Assembly (NCBI GenBank): GCA_034006965.1
Contig: JAVERU010000058.1
Span: 1 to 18,629, forward strand
Reading direction: 5' to 3'
Length of the DNA: 18,629 bases
Source of the DNA: Perlabentimonas sp034006965
GTDB taxonomy: Bacteria > Bacteroidota > Bacteroidia > Bacteroidales > Tenuifilaceae
Part shown: positions 1 through 7,987 of the stretch, in pieces
How positions within the stretch are numbered: position 1 is the stretch's first letter
How the letters are laid out: every line of letters begins with the position of its first letter
The notes under the pieces: model-generated
Databases searched by the model: none
Told to the model about the DNA's origin: nothing
What the model saw: the letters and a program-made list of their open reading frames with translations, nothing else
Translations under genes and position numbers: made by a program

Positions 1-1
1 C

Positions 2-190
2 ATTGATAATCAATGCAGAATACTTGAACTAGTTTCAGTAAACAATACAATTTCTATGTCCTAGATAGCAGATGAAATTGGTATTTCTAAACGAAAAGTT
101 CTCGACAATATCAACAAGTTAAAATCACTAGGATTAATACGCCGAGTTGGCCCAGCCAAAGGCGGATTCTGGCAACTTGTCAATAAATAA
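2..190 (+). pseudogene. 3' remnant of a winged-helix (AlbA/AAA_4-type ATP-binding regulator) gene
   Basis: The frame that ends at the stop at 188-190 reads as the C-terminal winged-helix tail often seen on Bacteroidota AlbA/AAA_4-type ATP-binding putative regulators. It starts with an ILELVSVNNTIS helix, continues with an IADEIGISKRKVLDNINKLK recognition-helix region, and ends with a GLIRRVGPAKGGFW wing. An in-frame TAG at 62-64 interrupts the domain between its first and second helices, so the gene looks dead unless the base is an error or the stop is read through. The 5' part lies outside the window. The tail would bind DNA if functional. The family name is from pattern memory and is less sure than the winged-helix call. 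Confidence 0.55.
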
Positions 191-199
191 TCATGTTAC

Positions 200-371
200 G
201 CAGAACACGGAACGTCGAACGATGAGACGTTGATGTGATTATGCGATAAGGCGAAAGTAGTTAGTACATTAGTACACAATTTCAAACATCTAATATCTAA
301 TATCAAACGCAGATCCTAGAACGCTAAACAAAGAACATAGAACATAGAACGTAAAACGCTAAACGCAGAAT
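200..371. repeat. Degenerate 7-bp-period array (NNNRAAC-like units)
   Basis: From 281 to 371 the sequence splits into thirteen consecutive heptamers without a phase break. They include TTCAAAC, ATCTAAT twice, ATCAAAC, GCAGATC, CTAGAAC, GCTAAAC, AAAGAAC, ATAGAAC twice, GTAAAAC, GCTAAAC and GCAGAAT. Most end in AAC or a one-base variant of it. Three more units (GCAGAAC, ACGGAAC, GTCGAAC) stand at 200-220 in another phase. The stretch between the blocks holds an 8-bp tandem duplication (TTAGTACA). No open frame or RNA gene was recognised. The array lies between a decayed gene and the Wzi promoter region. Its function is unknown; it may be a slippage-generated spacer. Confidence 0.6.
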
Positions 372-391
372 CTCGTCATGTTCTTACGAGA
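371..391. other. Small inverted repeat upstream of the Wzi-like gene
   Basis: TCTCGT at 371-376 is the exact reverse complement of ACGAGA at 386-391, with a 9-base loop. It starts exactly where the heptamer array ends and lies about 35 bases upstream of the promoter-like box at 426-433. No T-tract follows, so it is not a standard terminator. It could be an operator or chance. Confidence 0.25.
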
Positions 392-425
392 CAGTCGCAA
401 AACGCCAAATCTAAATTCTTTTCCC

Positions 426-433
426 TACCTTTG
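426..433 (+). promoter_or_regulatory. Bacteroidota -7 box (TACCTTTG) for the Wzi-like gene
   Basis: TACCTTTG fits the Bacteroidota -7 consensus TAnnTTTG exactly and lies 17 bases before the ATG at 451, which would give a very short leader. No clear TTTG -33 element is visible at the usual spacing of about 19-21 bases, so the assignment rests on the -7 box alone. Confidence 0.5.
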
Positions 434-450
434 TGCATCCAAAAAAAATT

Positions 451-1965
451 ATGATAAGATTTACCATAACCTTCACTGCGTTAATTCTTCTATCAATCAG
501 CCTGGCCTTTGCCCAAGTAGATTCGAGCAGGCTCCGAAGTGATATTACCCTTGTGTCTACTTTTGGCACATCCAACGACCAAAGCTTTTGGCTAACCCAC
601 AACCGCTGGGGCATTTTTGATGATGCCAGCGCTAATGGCCTCGCCCTACTGTCGGGAAGCTACAGCCTTAACAACGAAAGATACTTTAGCCTAGGGGCAG
701 GGCTTGACCTGGTGGCACGAGCATCAAACAGCTCAAAAGCTTACATTCAGCAAGGATACATCGAGGCGAAGCTAGGATTCGTACACCTTGAGATTGGGCG
801 CAAACAATCAATCCATGGCATTGACTTCGGTAGGCTATCATCTGGGTCGGTGGCCATAAGCAACAACACCGTGCCAATTCCCCAAGTTGTGCTATCGATA
901 CCAGAATTCACTAAGGTTCCTTACACCTTTGGACTTTTGGAATTTAAAGGACACTTTGCCCACGGGTGGCTCGACAATTCACGCTTTGTTACCAATGCGA
1001 ACCACCACAATAAATCGTTTCACGTGCAGCTGGGTGGCGATATTGGGATAAATGCCTACTGGGGAATAAACCATACCGCCATTTGGGGCGGTAGCTCGCC
1101 TGTACATGGCGAGCTCCCCTCATCACTCTCCGATTTTTTAAGGGTAATAGTAGCTAAGGAGGGTGCAGATGGCTCCCCGGCCAACGAGGTTAACGCGTTG
1201 GGGTTTCATTCCGGCGTATGGGACTGGGGGATAAAAGCCAGAATTGGCGAGGCCAATGCACATCTATACTATCAGCATATTTTCACCGATGGTTCAGGAA
1301 AGCGATACCAAAACAAATTCGATGGATTATGGGGTGCACGTGTTGAAAATCCCTTTTCAACCAGAATTTTCACCGAAATACTCTACGAGTTTCTTTACAC
1401 CTTGCATCAAAGTGGCCCAGGCCTATCCGACCCGCACCCAAATGATCCGCCCGATTTTTGCAATCAACCCAACTGTGGATTTCCCTACGGTGGACGAGAC
1501 AACTACTACAACAACGGGATGTATAGGTCAGGTCACTCATACCTAGGAATGTCGTTAGGCTCACCTTTTTTCTTGACCCAGAGGCAACTTGATAAAATCG
1601 ATCCAAGCATACGAACATACAGCTCGGCCTACTTTGTGAGCAACAGGAATATTGCACATCACTTTGGGCTAAAGGGAGAAGTCCACAACCATCTCTCATA
1701 CCGATTTCTTGCATCGTACGTTCGATACTTTGGAACCTACCCCGGGCTAAATATGGGGCAGCTATGGGGCAGCATCGACCCCAGCTTGGACCATGAGGAG
1801 TATTTCTTTAATCCCGACCAAAGGCAGTGGTATCTTATGCTGGAATCGAGCTGGCAGCCAAAAAAAGACTTACCCCTAAAGCTTAATACAACTTTGGCCG
1901 CAGATAAGGGTGACCTTTTCAACAGTATGGGGATAATGATTGGAATTATTTGGAATATCCATTGA
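451..1965 (+). CDS. Wzi-like capsule assembly outer-membrane beta-barrel protein
   Basis: This is a predicted outer-membrane beta-barrel of the Wzi capsule-assembly family, thought to help hold or organise surface polysaccharide. I chose ATG 451 (504 residues) over GTG 433, because the protein then opens with a clean signal peptide (IRFTITFTALILLSISLAFA, cleavage after about residue 21), and because GTG 433 falls inside the promoter-like TACCTTTG box. The body is rich in aromatic and glycine residues in alternating strands. It carries family-like stretches such as NDQSFWLTHNRWG near the N-terminus and LEIGRKQSIHG further in, and its length is normal for the family. The next gene makes nucleotide sugars for surface polysaccharide, which agrees with the role. 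A strong hairpin overlaps the stop codon. Family call good; exact function inferred. Confidence 0.8.
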   Translation: MIRFTITFTALILLSISLAFAQVDSSRLRSDITLVSTFGTSNDQSFWLTHNRWGIFDDASANGLALLSGSYSLNNERYFSLGAGLDLVARASNSSKAYIQQGYIEAKLGFVHLEIGRKQSIHGIDFGRLSSGSVAISNNTVPIPQVVLSIPEFTKVPYTFGLLEFKGHFAHGWLDNSRFVTNANHHNKSFHVQLGGDIGINAYWGINHTAIWGGSSPVHGELPSSLSDFLRVIVAKEGADGSPANEVNALGFHSGVWDWGIKARIGEANAHLYYQHIFTDGSGKRYQNKFDGLWGARVENPFSTRIFTEILYEFLYTLHQSGPGLSDPHPNDPPDFCNQPNCGFPYGGRDNYYNNGMYRSGHSYLGMSLGSPFFLTQRQLDKIDPSIRTYSSAYFVSNRNIAHHFGLKGEVHNHLSYRFLASYVRYFGTYPGLNMGQLWGSIDPSLDHEEYFFNPDQRQWYLMLESSWQPKKDLPLKLNTTLAADKGDLFNSMGIMIGIIWNIH

Positions 1966-1990
1966 AATATAACTTATTTCAATGGATTCC
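1952..1990 (+). terminator. Long hairpin across the stop codon of the Wzi-like gene
   Basis: CCATTGAAATA (1959-1969) and TATTTCAATGG (1975-1985) are perfect reverse complements around a 5-base loop. After a 2-base bulge the stem extends by GGAAT (1952-1956) with ATTCC (1986-1990), for 16 paired bases in all. The wzi stop codon (1963-1965) lies inside the left arm. No T-tract follows directly, so it may be a factor-assisted terminator or a 3'-end stabiliser rather than a canonical intrinsic terminator. Confidence 0.4.
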
Positions 1991-2391
1991 GTAAACCGTT
2001 TAATCAAACTTATTCACTAGTATTCGACTAAGTATTTTTTATAATGATATTCTTGTAGCAGATTTCTTGCATCGTTTGAAATGACTGGCTGTTACGCTGT
2101 GAGAGGTGAGGGGGTAATGGCAGCGAACCTAAATCTATATTTATTAATCGGTCAATAGTGATTCTTTTAAAATACTACATATCAACACAATCCGCTAATC
2201 AACAAATTAGAGGTCTTAATCAAATAGGCAACACTCGACTAAAAACGCTGCCATCAATTGGTATGATATTTGTTTTGTCAGGGATACTGCTGAAAGGCAG
2301 TGATTGGCATCACACAAAAAAGACATAGCAAACGGTTGCATAATGATTTAAAACCATTAGTTTTGTAATAGCAATAGCAATCCACAACAAT
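1991..2391. other. Intergenic region between the Wzi-like and CapD/FlaA1-type genes
   Basis: About 400 AT-rich bases hold no recognisable gene. There is a T-run near 2034-2040, a short GAAA-loop hairpin (ACTGC 2286-2290 with GCAGT 2297-2301), and the promoter-like pair listed separately. The longest open + frame begins at GTG 2158 and runs to 2328 (56 codons). It has no family resemblance and no good start context. Confidence 0.6.
2336..2365 (+). promoter_or_regulatory. Bacteroidota-type promoter of the CapD/FlaA1-type gene
   Basis: TAGTTTTG at 2358-2365 matches the -7 consensus TAnnTTTG. A TTG at 2336-2338 sits 19 bases upstream, the spacing expected for the -33 element. The ATG at 2392 follows 26 bases after the -7 box, through an A-rich leader typical of this phylum. 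Assigned by pattern only. Confidence 0.55.
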
Positions 2392-4341
2392 ATGAACCTC
2401 TTTACAGCAAAGGAATTATGGCTTAGGAGTATAATAAAGAAGTACTCCCAAAAGATTGTACCAAGCTGGTACATTTTTGCTTTTGATATGCTCGTTGTGT
2501 TCTTTTCTCTTTTCATTGCCTATGCTGTAAGGCTCAATTTCTACCTTAATCAGCTCGACCTGTCAAGCATTGCCGTTCAGTCGGTTGTTATAACATACAT
2601 ATATGCCATAAGCTTTGTAATCTTCCGCTCGTACTCTGGAATCATTAGGCATACTGGCTTTACCGATGCACTTAAAATTTTACAGGCAAACGGCACCGCA
2701 TTCCTCCTAATTGCAATTACTACCATCGGGCTACGAACTGCTGAAAGTTCATTGGCTAGGGAGATTTCCTTGGGCGCGCTGGTAATCCACTTCCTTTTAG
2801 CCTACTTCTTTATGATGGGGGCTCGCATTATTGTGAAAACAACTTATCATCTAATTGCTGGTTCTCGGAAGAAAGAGAATAAAAAGGTTTTAATATACGG
2901 TGCTGGAGCCTCGGGTATCCTTACTCTAAATGCCTTAATGCAAGATGTTTACATGTCATACAACGTTGCTGCATTTGTTGACGAAAACCAAGGAAAGGTT
3001 GGCAAAATGCTAGAAGGAATTAGGATTCTCCCTCCTCAAATCGTATTTACCAAAGACTACATTGAGAAGAACGAAATTGATCAGCTTATAATTTCCATTC
3101 AAAATCTTTGTCCAGAAAAGCAGCGTTCAATCGTTGAGGAAGCTTTAGATCTAGATTTAGAGGTTAAAGTGGTACCGGCAATTGACAAGTGGATAAATGG
3201 GCAGCTTAGCTCCGAACAGATTAGAAAGGTTAAGATTGAGGAGCTTCTACAGCGCGACCCCATTAAAATGGACAGTAGCAACGTATCAAAATACATCTTT
3301 GGTAAGTCGGTACTAATTACCGGAGCTGCCGGCTCAATTGGCTCGGGGCTTGTCCGTCAGGTTTTAAAATACCGTCCGACTAAGCTTATTCTACTCGATC
3401 AGGCCGAATCGGCGCTCTACGACATCCAAACCGAGATCAGCAACTCTGAGGAGCTCAACAAGCACAGCCATTTAGCTGAATACGTAATTGCAAGCATTAA
3501 GGATAAGTTCCGTATGCAGCAGATCTTCGAAACGTACAAACCCGACATAATATTCCATGCAGCGGCCTATAAACACGTGCCACTAATGGAGAATAACCCA
3601 TACGAAGCGCTCTTGGTTAATGTGTTTGGCACTCGTAACCTGGCCGATATGGCCGTCAAGCACAAGGTTAAAAAGTTTGTAATGATTTCGACCGATAAGG
3701 CCGTTAACCCAACCAATGTGATGGGCGCATCGAAACGTATTGCCGAAATTTACACGCAATCGTTAAGCAATGGAAACACCCAGTTCATCACCACCCGCTT
3801 TGGCAATGTGCTTGACTCAAACGGATCGGTTGTGCCGCTATTCCGTAAGCAAATAGAGAAAGGCGGACCAGTTACCGTTACCCACAGGGAGATTACTCGT
3901 TACTTTATGACAATCCCCGAGGCCTGCAACTTGGTTCTTGAAGCTGGTGCCATGGGGCAAGGCGGCGAGATATTTGTTTTTGATATGGGCCGCCCAGTGA
4001 AAATCTACGACATGGCCTGCAAGATGATAAAACTCTCCGGATTAGAAATTGGAAAAGATATCGAAATTAAGGAGATTGGCCTCCGGCCTGGCGAGAAGCT
4101 TTACGAAGAGCTGCTCAACAACGAGGAGAATACCCTGCCAACCTATCACCCCAAAATTTTACGCGCCAAGGTAAGGGAGTACGATAAAAGCTTTATTCAA
4201 AGGAGTTTCGATGACCTCACCCATCTGATTATCGATGCCAATGTGTTTGAACTGGTTGCCAAGATGAAGGAGATAGTTCCTGAATTTGTAAGCAACAACT
4301 CAATATACGATGTGCTCGACAAGCAGAAGGTAAGCGGGTAG
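2392..4341 (+). CDS. Membrane nucleoside-diphosphate-sugar dehydratase/epimerase (CapD/FlaA1/WbpM type)
   Basis: This is a polysaccharide-biosynthesis enzyme expected to act on UDP-N-acetyl sugars (4,6-dehydratase or C5-epimerase type chemistry) at the inner membrane. It has about four membrane segments in the first 150 residues. A first Rossmann domain follows with GAGASG at 170-175, then a second with GAAGSIG at 311-317, the NAD(P) site of the short-chain dehydrogenase fold. The active-site region has STDKAVNPTNVMGASKR. Met444 stands where the tyrosine of the usual YxxxK is found, with Lys448, as in the FlaA1/WbpM/PglF group. The 649-residue length is normal for the long membrane form. It has its own promoter-like pair and ends in a strong terminator, so it is probably monocistronic. 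The exact sugar product cannot be told from sequence. Confidence 0.9.
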   Translation: MNLFTAKELWLRSIIKKYSQKIVPSWYIFAFDMLVVFFSLFIAYAVRLNFYLNQLDLSSIAVQSVVITYIYAISFVIFRSYSGIIRHTGFTDALKILQANGTAFLLIAITTIGLRTAESSLAREISLGALVIHFLLAYFFMMGARIIVKTTYHLIAGSRKKENKKVLIYGAGASGILTLNALMQDVYMSYNVAAFVDENQGKVGKMLEGIRILPPQIVFTKDYIEKNEIDQLIISIQNLCPEKQRSIVEEALDLDLEVKVVPAIDKWINGQLSSEQIRKVKIEELLQRDPIKMDSSNVSKYIFGKSVLITGAAGSIGSGLVRQVLKYRPTKLILLDQAESALYDIQTEISNSEELNKHSHLAEYVIASIKDKFRMQQIFETYKPDIIFHAAAYKHVPLMENNPYEALLVNVFGTRNLADMAVKHKVKKFVMISTDKAVNPTNVMGASKRIAEIYTQSLSNGNTQFITTRFGNVLDSNGSVVPLFRKQIEKGGPVTVTHREITRYFMTIPEACNLVLEAGAMGQGGEIFVFDMGRPVKIYDMACKMIKLSGLEIGKDIEIKEIGLRPGEKLYEELLNNEENTLPTYHPKILRAKVREYDKSFIQRSFDDLTHLIIDANVFELVAKMKEIVPEFVSNNSIYDVLDKQKVSG

Positions 4342-4427
4342 TAATGTTCGAATATTCTTAATAGCATTCCGTCCCTTACCAACAAGCTTAGGTGGTTCCG
4401 GTAAGATTTCATTCATGCTAGTACATT

Positions 4428-4459
4428 AAAAAACCTCGTGTCTACTCGGGGTTTTTTTT
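4428..4459 (+). terminator. Intrinsic terminator after the CapD/FlaA1-type gene
   Basis: AAAAAACCTCG (4428-4438) pairs with CGGGGTTTTTT (from 4447) over 11 positions with one T-G wobble and an 8-base loop. The right arm runs into eight T residues (4452-4459). This is a typical A-tract/T-tract intrinsic terminator that may work in both directions. It separates the polysaccharide gene from the signalling operon. Confidence 0.85.
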
Positions 4460-4722
4460 ATAAAACAAACCGTTTGCTTAAAATACGAAATAAAAAGTCA
4501 TCCCATGGCAGACATAGCGTAAAAATAAACCTACTTCACTTTGTTGTTTAGATAAGTATTTATATTTTTAGCAAGTTTATTAGGATTGCTATACCTTTTT
4601 GGTTTATCCATAATTACAGCAACAATTTATTACATGCAGTAACTAGTTGGTTCGGTTCTGCGTATTAAGATGCATTAGGTATTCGATTAATCGAGACTCA
4701 TTGATATCGTAACGTATTTAAT
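4460..4722. other. Upstream region of the signalling operon
   Basis: About 260 AT-rich bases have no open frame of note. A weak -7-like TACCTTTT lies near 4592-4599, but no full TAnnTTTG match is seen close to the ATG at 4723. The 12-bp palindrome at 4683-4694 is the one clear structure. The operon promoter should lie here but cannot be fixed by eye. Confidence 0.5.
4683..4694. promoter_or_regulatory. 12-bp perfect palindrome, possible operator
   Basis: TCGATTAATCGA is its own reverse complement and ends 28 bases before the first codon of the operon. Its position suits a dimeric DNA-binding regulator, but no regulator gene adjoins it and only one copy was noticed. Confidence 0.3.
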
Positions 4723-5562
4723 ATGGTTATATCCGATCAAGATCTTCAATATTTCGTAACCACCCTAAAGAACTCATCAAAATACGATTTCAGCGAGTAT
4801 TCCGATAAGTCATTAAAACGCAGGCTACAAAAGGTACTCACCGATTTCAACCTCGACATTACTGGCCTTATAGCTGCAATTAAGAATAAGCCTGAATTTA
4901 CTGAAAAAATTGTAAGGGAGATCACTGTAAACACAACCGAGCTGTTTCGCGACCCCCAGGTTTGGCATACCCTACGTTCACGGATATTGCCGCGTTTCAA
5001 GAACAATAAAAACATCAACATATGGCATGCAGGCTGTTCCACCGGGCAGGAGGTGTACTCCATGATGATACTCCTTAACGAGATGGAGATGCTTGATAAA
5101 GCCAAGATTTTCGCATCAGACCTGAACACCGACGTGCTGGAAGCAGCCAAGAAGGGGGAGTACAAGTATAGGTTCAACATTGGATACCTCGACAACTTTG
5201 ATAAGGTAATTAAGCAAAACCCTCTTAACTACGAGGAGTTTAATGATGTTCCCTACGAGAAGTATTTCGACATCGACAAGTCACGAGACACAATTACCAT
5301 GAAGAAACAGCTTACGGAAAAGCCAATTTTCCGCAAGCATGATCTTGTGAAGGACGGAAACCTGTTTTTTGCAAAGTTCGATCTAATCCTTTGCCGAAAC
5401 GTAATTATATATTTTAACTACTCTTTGCAGAACAAGGTTTTCGAACTGTTTCATGAAAATCTTTACAACAAGGGCATCCTGCTCCTGGGTATGCACGAAA
5501 CTATACTTGGCCCATGGGCCAATAAGTTCGAAAAAATGGGCCAAGCTTACATCAAGAAGTAG
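4723..5562 (+). CDS. cheR: CheR-type protein-glutamate O-methyltransferase (canonical copy)
   Basis: It transfers methyl groups from S-adenosylmethionine to glutamate side chains of receptors, giving gamma-glutamyl methyl esters. At 279 residues it has the normal CheR length. It shows an N-terminal helical domain (about 1-70), the TTELFRD block with catalytic Arg76, the SAM loop HAGCSTGQEVYS (102-113; usually GEEPYS, so Glu109 is Gln here), the acidic SAM-ribose residue in FASDLN (Asp133), and CRNVIIYF (224-231). All key features are present, so it is probably active. It is the first gene of the operon, 26 bases ahead of a receptor-like protein that is its likely substrate. No CheA, CheW or MCP signalling domain is encoded nearby, so classical chemotaxis is unlikely. 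Confidence 0.9.
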   Translation: MVISDQDLQYFVTTLKNSSKYDFSEYSDKSLKRRLQKVLTDFNLDITGLIAAIKNKPEFTEKIVREITVNTTELFRDPQVWHTLRSRILPRFKNNKNINIWHAGCSTGQEVYSMMILLNEMEMLDKAKIFASDLNTDVLEAAKKGEYKYRFNIGYLDNFDKVIKQNPLNYEEFNDVPYEKYFDIDKSRDTITMKKQLTEKPIFRKHDLVKDGNLFFAKFDLILCRNVIIYFNYSLQNKVFELFHENLYNKGILLLGMHETILGPWANKFEKMGQAYIKK

Positions 5563-5588
5563 ACTAAACTTTCTATAACCTAACAATT

Positions 5589-7967
5589 ATGAAATTGTTA
5601 AATAAACTAAGCATGAAACGAAAAATCCAACTGGTGGTTGGGTTATTCCTGCTTTTCCTTTTTACCGTATCTGCCTTTACCCTTTACACATTCTCGTTAA
5701 AACGTGTTGAGAAATCAATAAACCATCAAACTGCTGTTTATCTCAACAACCTTTCGGCTATAATCACAGAGGTTGACAAGCAGAACGAGCCAGGGTATAG
5801 CCACAACGACTACATCGCCTTAAAACCATACTTTAGCAAACCCGCCTTCTTCACAACCGATTACCCTTTCATGGTGAATTCAGAGGGTTTGTACATCATC
5901 CACCTTTACAAGGAGGGGCATCGCTTCCCTAGAGAGCTCCTAAATCAAGTATTCTCAAACCCTAAGGGTGAAGGGGTGGTTGAGCATACCGAGACGGTAA
6001 ATAGTAAGGAGCAAAAAGTGCTGATTTTTTACAAAAAGATTAATGAGCACAACGCATTTATTGGAATTCCCGTTAACCTTAACGAAGCTACCGAAGACAT
6101 AAAAGGGAACCGGTTAATCATGGTTTTACTAGTAATATTTGGTTCTGCAACCATAGTTATCCTAATAAACATCACATTAAAGCCTACGCTTGAGTCAATT
6201 GCAAAGGTTAATCAGAGTGTTAGCCTTTTGGCTAAGGGAGAAACACCAGAAACCATCACGCACCACTCCTACGACGAGGTTGGTAAGATTATCCAATCGC
6301 TCAACGTGCTTATCGAAGGATTAGCCAAAACGGCAACTTTTGCCGATGAAATTGGTCAGAACAACCTCAACAGTGAGTTTACCCCCCTTGGCCCAAACGA
6401 TAAGCTTGGCAACGCTCTACTAGATATGCGTAAGAACCTTAAAAAGGCGCATGACGAAGAACAGGTGCGCAAACAGGAGGACGAGCAGCGGAACTGGGTA
6501 AACTCGGGCCTGGCAAAATTTGCCGATATACTTCGCCAAAACAACAACAATCTGCAGGCGCTTTCCGATAGCGTGACTCAGAACCTGCTCGATTACCTCA
6601 ACGCAAACCAGGGTGGGCTATTCATCCTCAACGAGGACGATGAAGACAATCCACAGCTAGAGCTCCTTTCGGCTTATGCATACAACCGTAAAAAGTTTAA
6701 GCAAAAAACCATCCTGCTAGGTGAAGGACTGGTTGGAAGCTGTGCCCTCGAAAAGCACACCATCCATCTTAGAGAAATTCCAGAAGATTATCTTGACATC
6801 ACCTCTGGACTTGGCGAAGCGCCTCCTCGATCGCTACTAATTGTACCGCTAAAAATGGAGGAGAAAGTTTTTGGAGTAATTGAGCTAGCCTCGTTCAGCA
6901 ATTTTAGGCATCATGAGATTGAGTTTATAGAAAAAATTGGTGAGAGCATTGCCTCTACCCTATCGGCTGTAAAAAACAGCATACGAACCACACAGCTACT
7001 TGAACAGTCGCAGCAGCAACGCGAAGAAATGGCTGCCCAGGAGGAAGAAATGCGGCAGAATATGGAGGAGATGCAAGCCACTCAGGAGGAGATGTCGCGC
7101 AAAACAATCGAAATGGAAGGAATGACATCAGCCATTAATCAATCGTTGCTCTTTGCTGAGCTCTCCGATGGCGGCACATTCCTCAACACTAATTCGAACC
7201 TACTAACCCTGCTCGATTACACCAGTAGCGAATTAGACGAAAAACCTATTAGTAGCATTATTCATTCCGACGACGCCAGCACCTTTGCCAACGCATGGAG
7301 AAGTGTTCTTTCAGGCGAAACCTTCAAGGGAACGCTCCGATGGGCAAACAGGAGTAAAGAAGCACTCTACATACTATGTAGCATATCACCCGCATTCGAT
7401 GAGAACGGTGAGCTTTTCAAGATTTATCTTTTAGGACAAGATGTTACATCCTCTAAGCAAATAGAGATCAAGGCGCAAGAGCAGGCCGAAGAGATTGAGC
7501 GCAGCTTAATGGAGCTACGGGCTGAGCAAAAGCTTGCGCAAGAGCGTCAGGAGGAGATTTCGGCCCTGCTAAAGGCGCTGGACACAACCTGCCTTGTCAC
7601 AGAACTTGAACCCAATGGGAGAATCACATTTATCAACAATCGCAACGAGGAGGTTCTTGGCGACCCAAGTGAAAAAATCATTGGCAAGCTACATAAAGAT
7701 ATAGACCATGAAGCGAGAGCTAACCCTGAAAAGTATAACCAGTTCTGGACTAAACTACTGGAGGGGATACCGCAACAGCGAGAGTTTTCGTTAAAGGTGA
7801 GCAAAGGGATCGTTTGGATATCGGAACATTACACACCCATCCTCAGTAGCGATGGCAACGTTGTTAAGATAATCAACATAGGCATTGACATTAGCAAAGG
7901 GAAGAATACGGAGACCATACTCCAGCAACAGGTGGAGGAGCTAACCAAACAGCTTCGGAACAAGTAG
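5589..7967 (+). CDS. Membrane receptor: Cache-HAMP-GAF-coiled coil-PAS-PAS, no output domain
   Basis: This sensor protein of 792 residues has no kinase, cyclase or MCP signalling domain. TM1 is at about 13-35, a periplasmic Cache-like domain at 36-175, TM2 at 176-197, HAMP at 198-246, and GAF at about 327-460 (AYAYNRKKF, GEGLVG, LLIVP, GVIELASF). A Glu/Gln/Met-rich coiled coil spans 461-520, with PAS domains at about 515-622 and 656-771 and a coil tail. The coil holds MAAQEEEM and EEMQAT (Glu493-Thr498). These resemble parts of the Glu/Gln-pair consensus methylated by CheR, and the second recurs in the PP2C phosphatase downstream. Flanked by two CheR-like genes and followed by CheB, it is the likely methylated receptor. 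It is the only operon member with a sizeable periplasmic sensor domain. Ligand unknown. Confidence 0.85.
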   Translation: MKLLNKLSMKRKIQLVVGLFLLFLFTVSAFTLYTFSLKRVEKSINHQTAVYLNNLSAIITEVDKQNEPGYSHNDYIALKPYFSKPAFFTTDYPFMVNSEGLYIIHLYKEGHRFPRELLNQVFSNPKGEGVVEHTETVNSKEQKVLIFYKKINEHNAFIGIPVNLNEATEDIKGNRLIMVLLVIFGSATIVILINITLKPTLESIAKVNQSVSLLAKGETPETITHHSYDEVGKIIQSLNVLIEGLAKTATFADEIGQNNLNSEFTPLGPNDKLGNALLDMRKNLKKAHDEEQVRKQEDEQRNWVNSGLAKFADILRQNNNNLQALSDSVTQNLLDYLNANQGGLFILNEDDEDNPQLELLSAYAYNRKKFKQKTILLGEGLVGSCALEKHTIHLREIPEDYLDITSGLGEAPPRSLLIVPLKMEEKVFGVIELASFSNFRHHEIEFIEKIGESIASTLSAVKNSIRTTQLLEQSQQQREEMAAQEEEMRQNMEEMQATQEEMSRKTIEMEGMTSAINQSLLFAELSDGGTFLNTNSNLLTLLDYTSSELDEKPISSIIHSDDASTFANAWRSVLSGETFKGTLRWANRSKEALYILCSISPAFDENGELFKIYLLGQDVTSSKQIEIKAQEQAEEIERSLMELRAEQKLAQERQEEISALLKALDTTCLVTELEPNGRITFINNRNEEVLGDPSEKIIGKLHKDIDHEARANPEKYNQFWTKLLEGIPQQREFSLKVSKGIVWISEHYTPILSSDGNVVKIINIGIDISKGKNTETILQQQVEELTKQLRNK

Positions 7968-7987
7968 TATTACTCAAACCGTTTAAG

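Noticed and set aside
433..450. GTG 433 as start of the Wzi-like protein
   Set aside because: It overlaps the last base of the TACCTTTG promoter box and would put charged residues before a signal peptide that is complete from ATG 451.
1703..2075. 15-base direct repeat (GATTTCTTGCATCGT at 1703-1717 and 2061-2075)
   Set aside because: One exact 15-mer pair has a chance probability of roughly 0.1-0.2 in a window of this size, and the flanks do not match, so there is no sign of an insertion or duplication.
2081..2158. 25-codon ATG frame in the same spacer
   Set aside because: Too short to judge, no domain or conserved feature, and internal to an AT-rich spacer.
2158..2328. GTG-initiated open frame of 56 codons in the spacer before the CapD/FlaA1-type gene
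   Set aside because: Frames of this length are expected by chance in AT-rich DNA. There is no recognisable domain, the start is poor, and the frame is open upstream to 2110 without a better start.
1993..7984. AAACCGTTT at 1993-2001, 4467-4475 and 7976-7984, suggesting a regulator site
   Set aside because: The reverse complement also occurs inside the transporter gene near 16305, the sites have no common position relative to genes, and a 9-mer can recur by chance.
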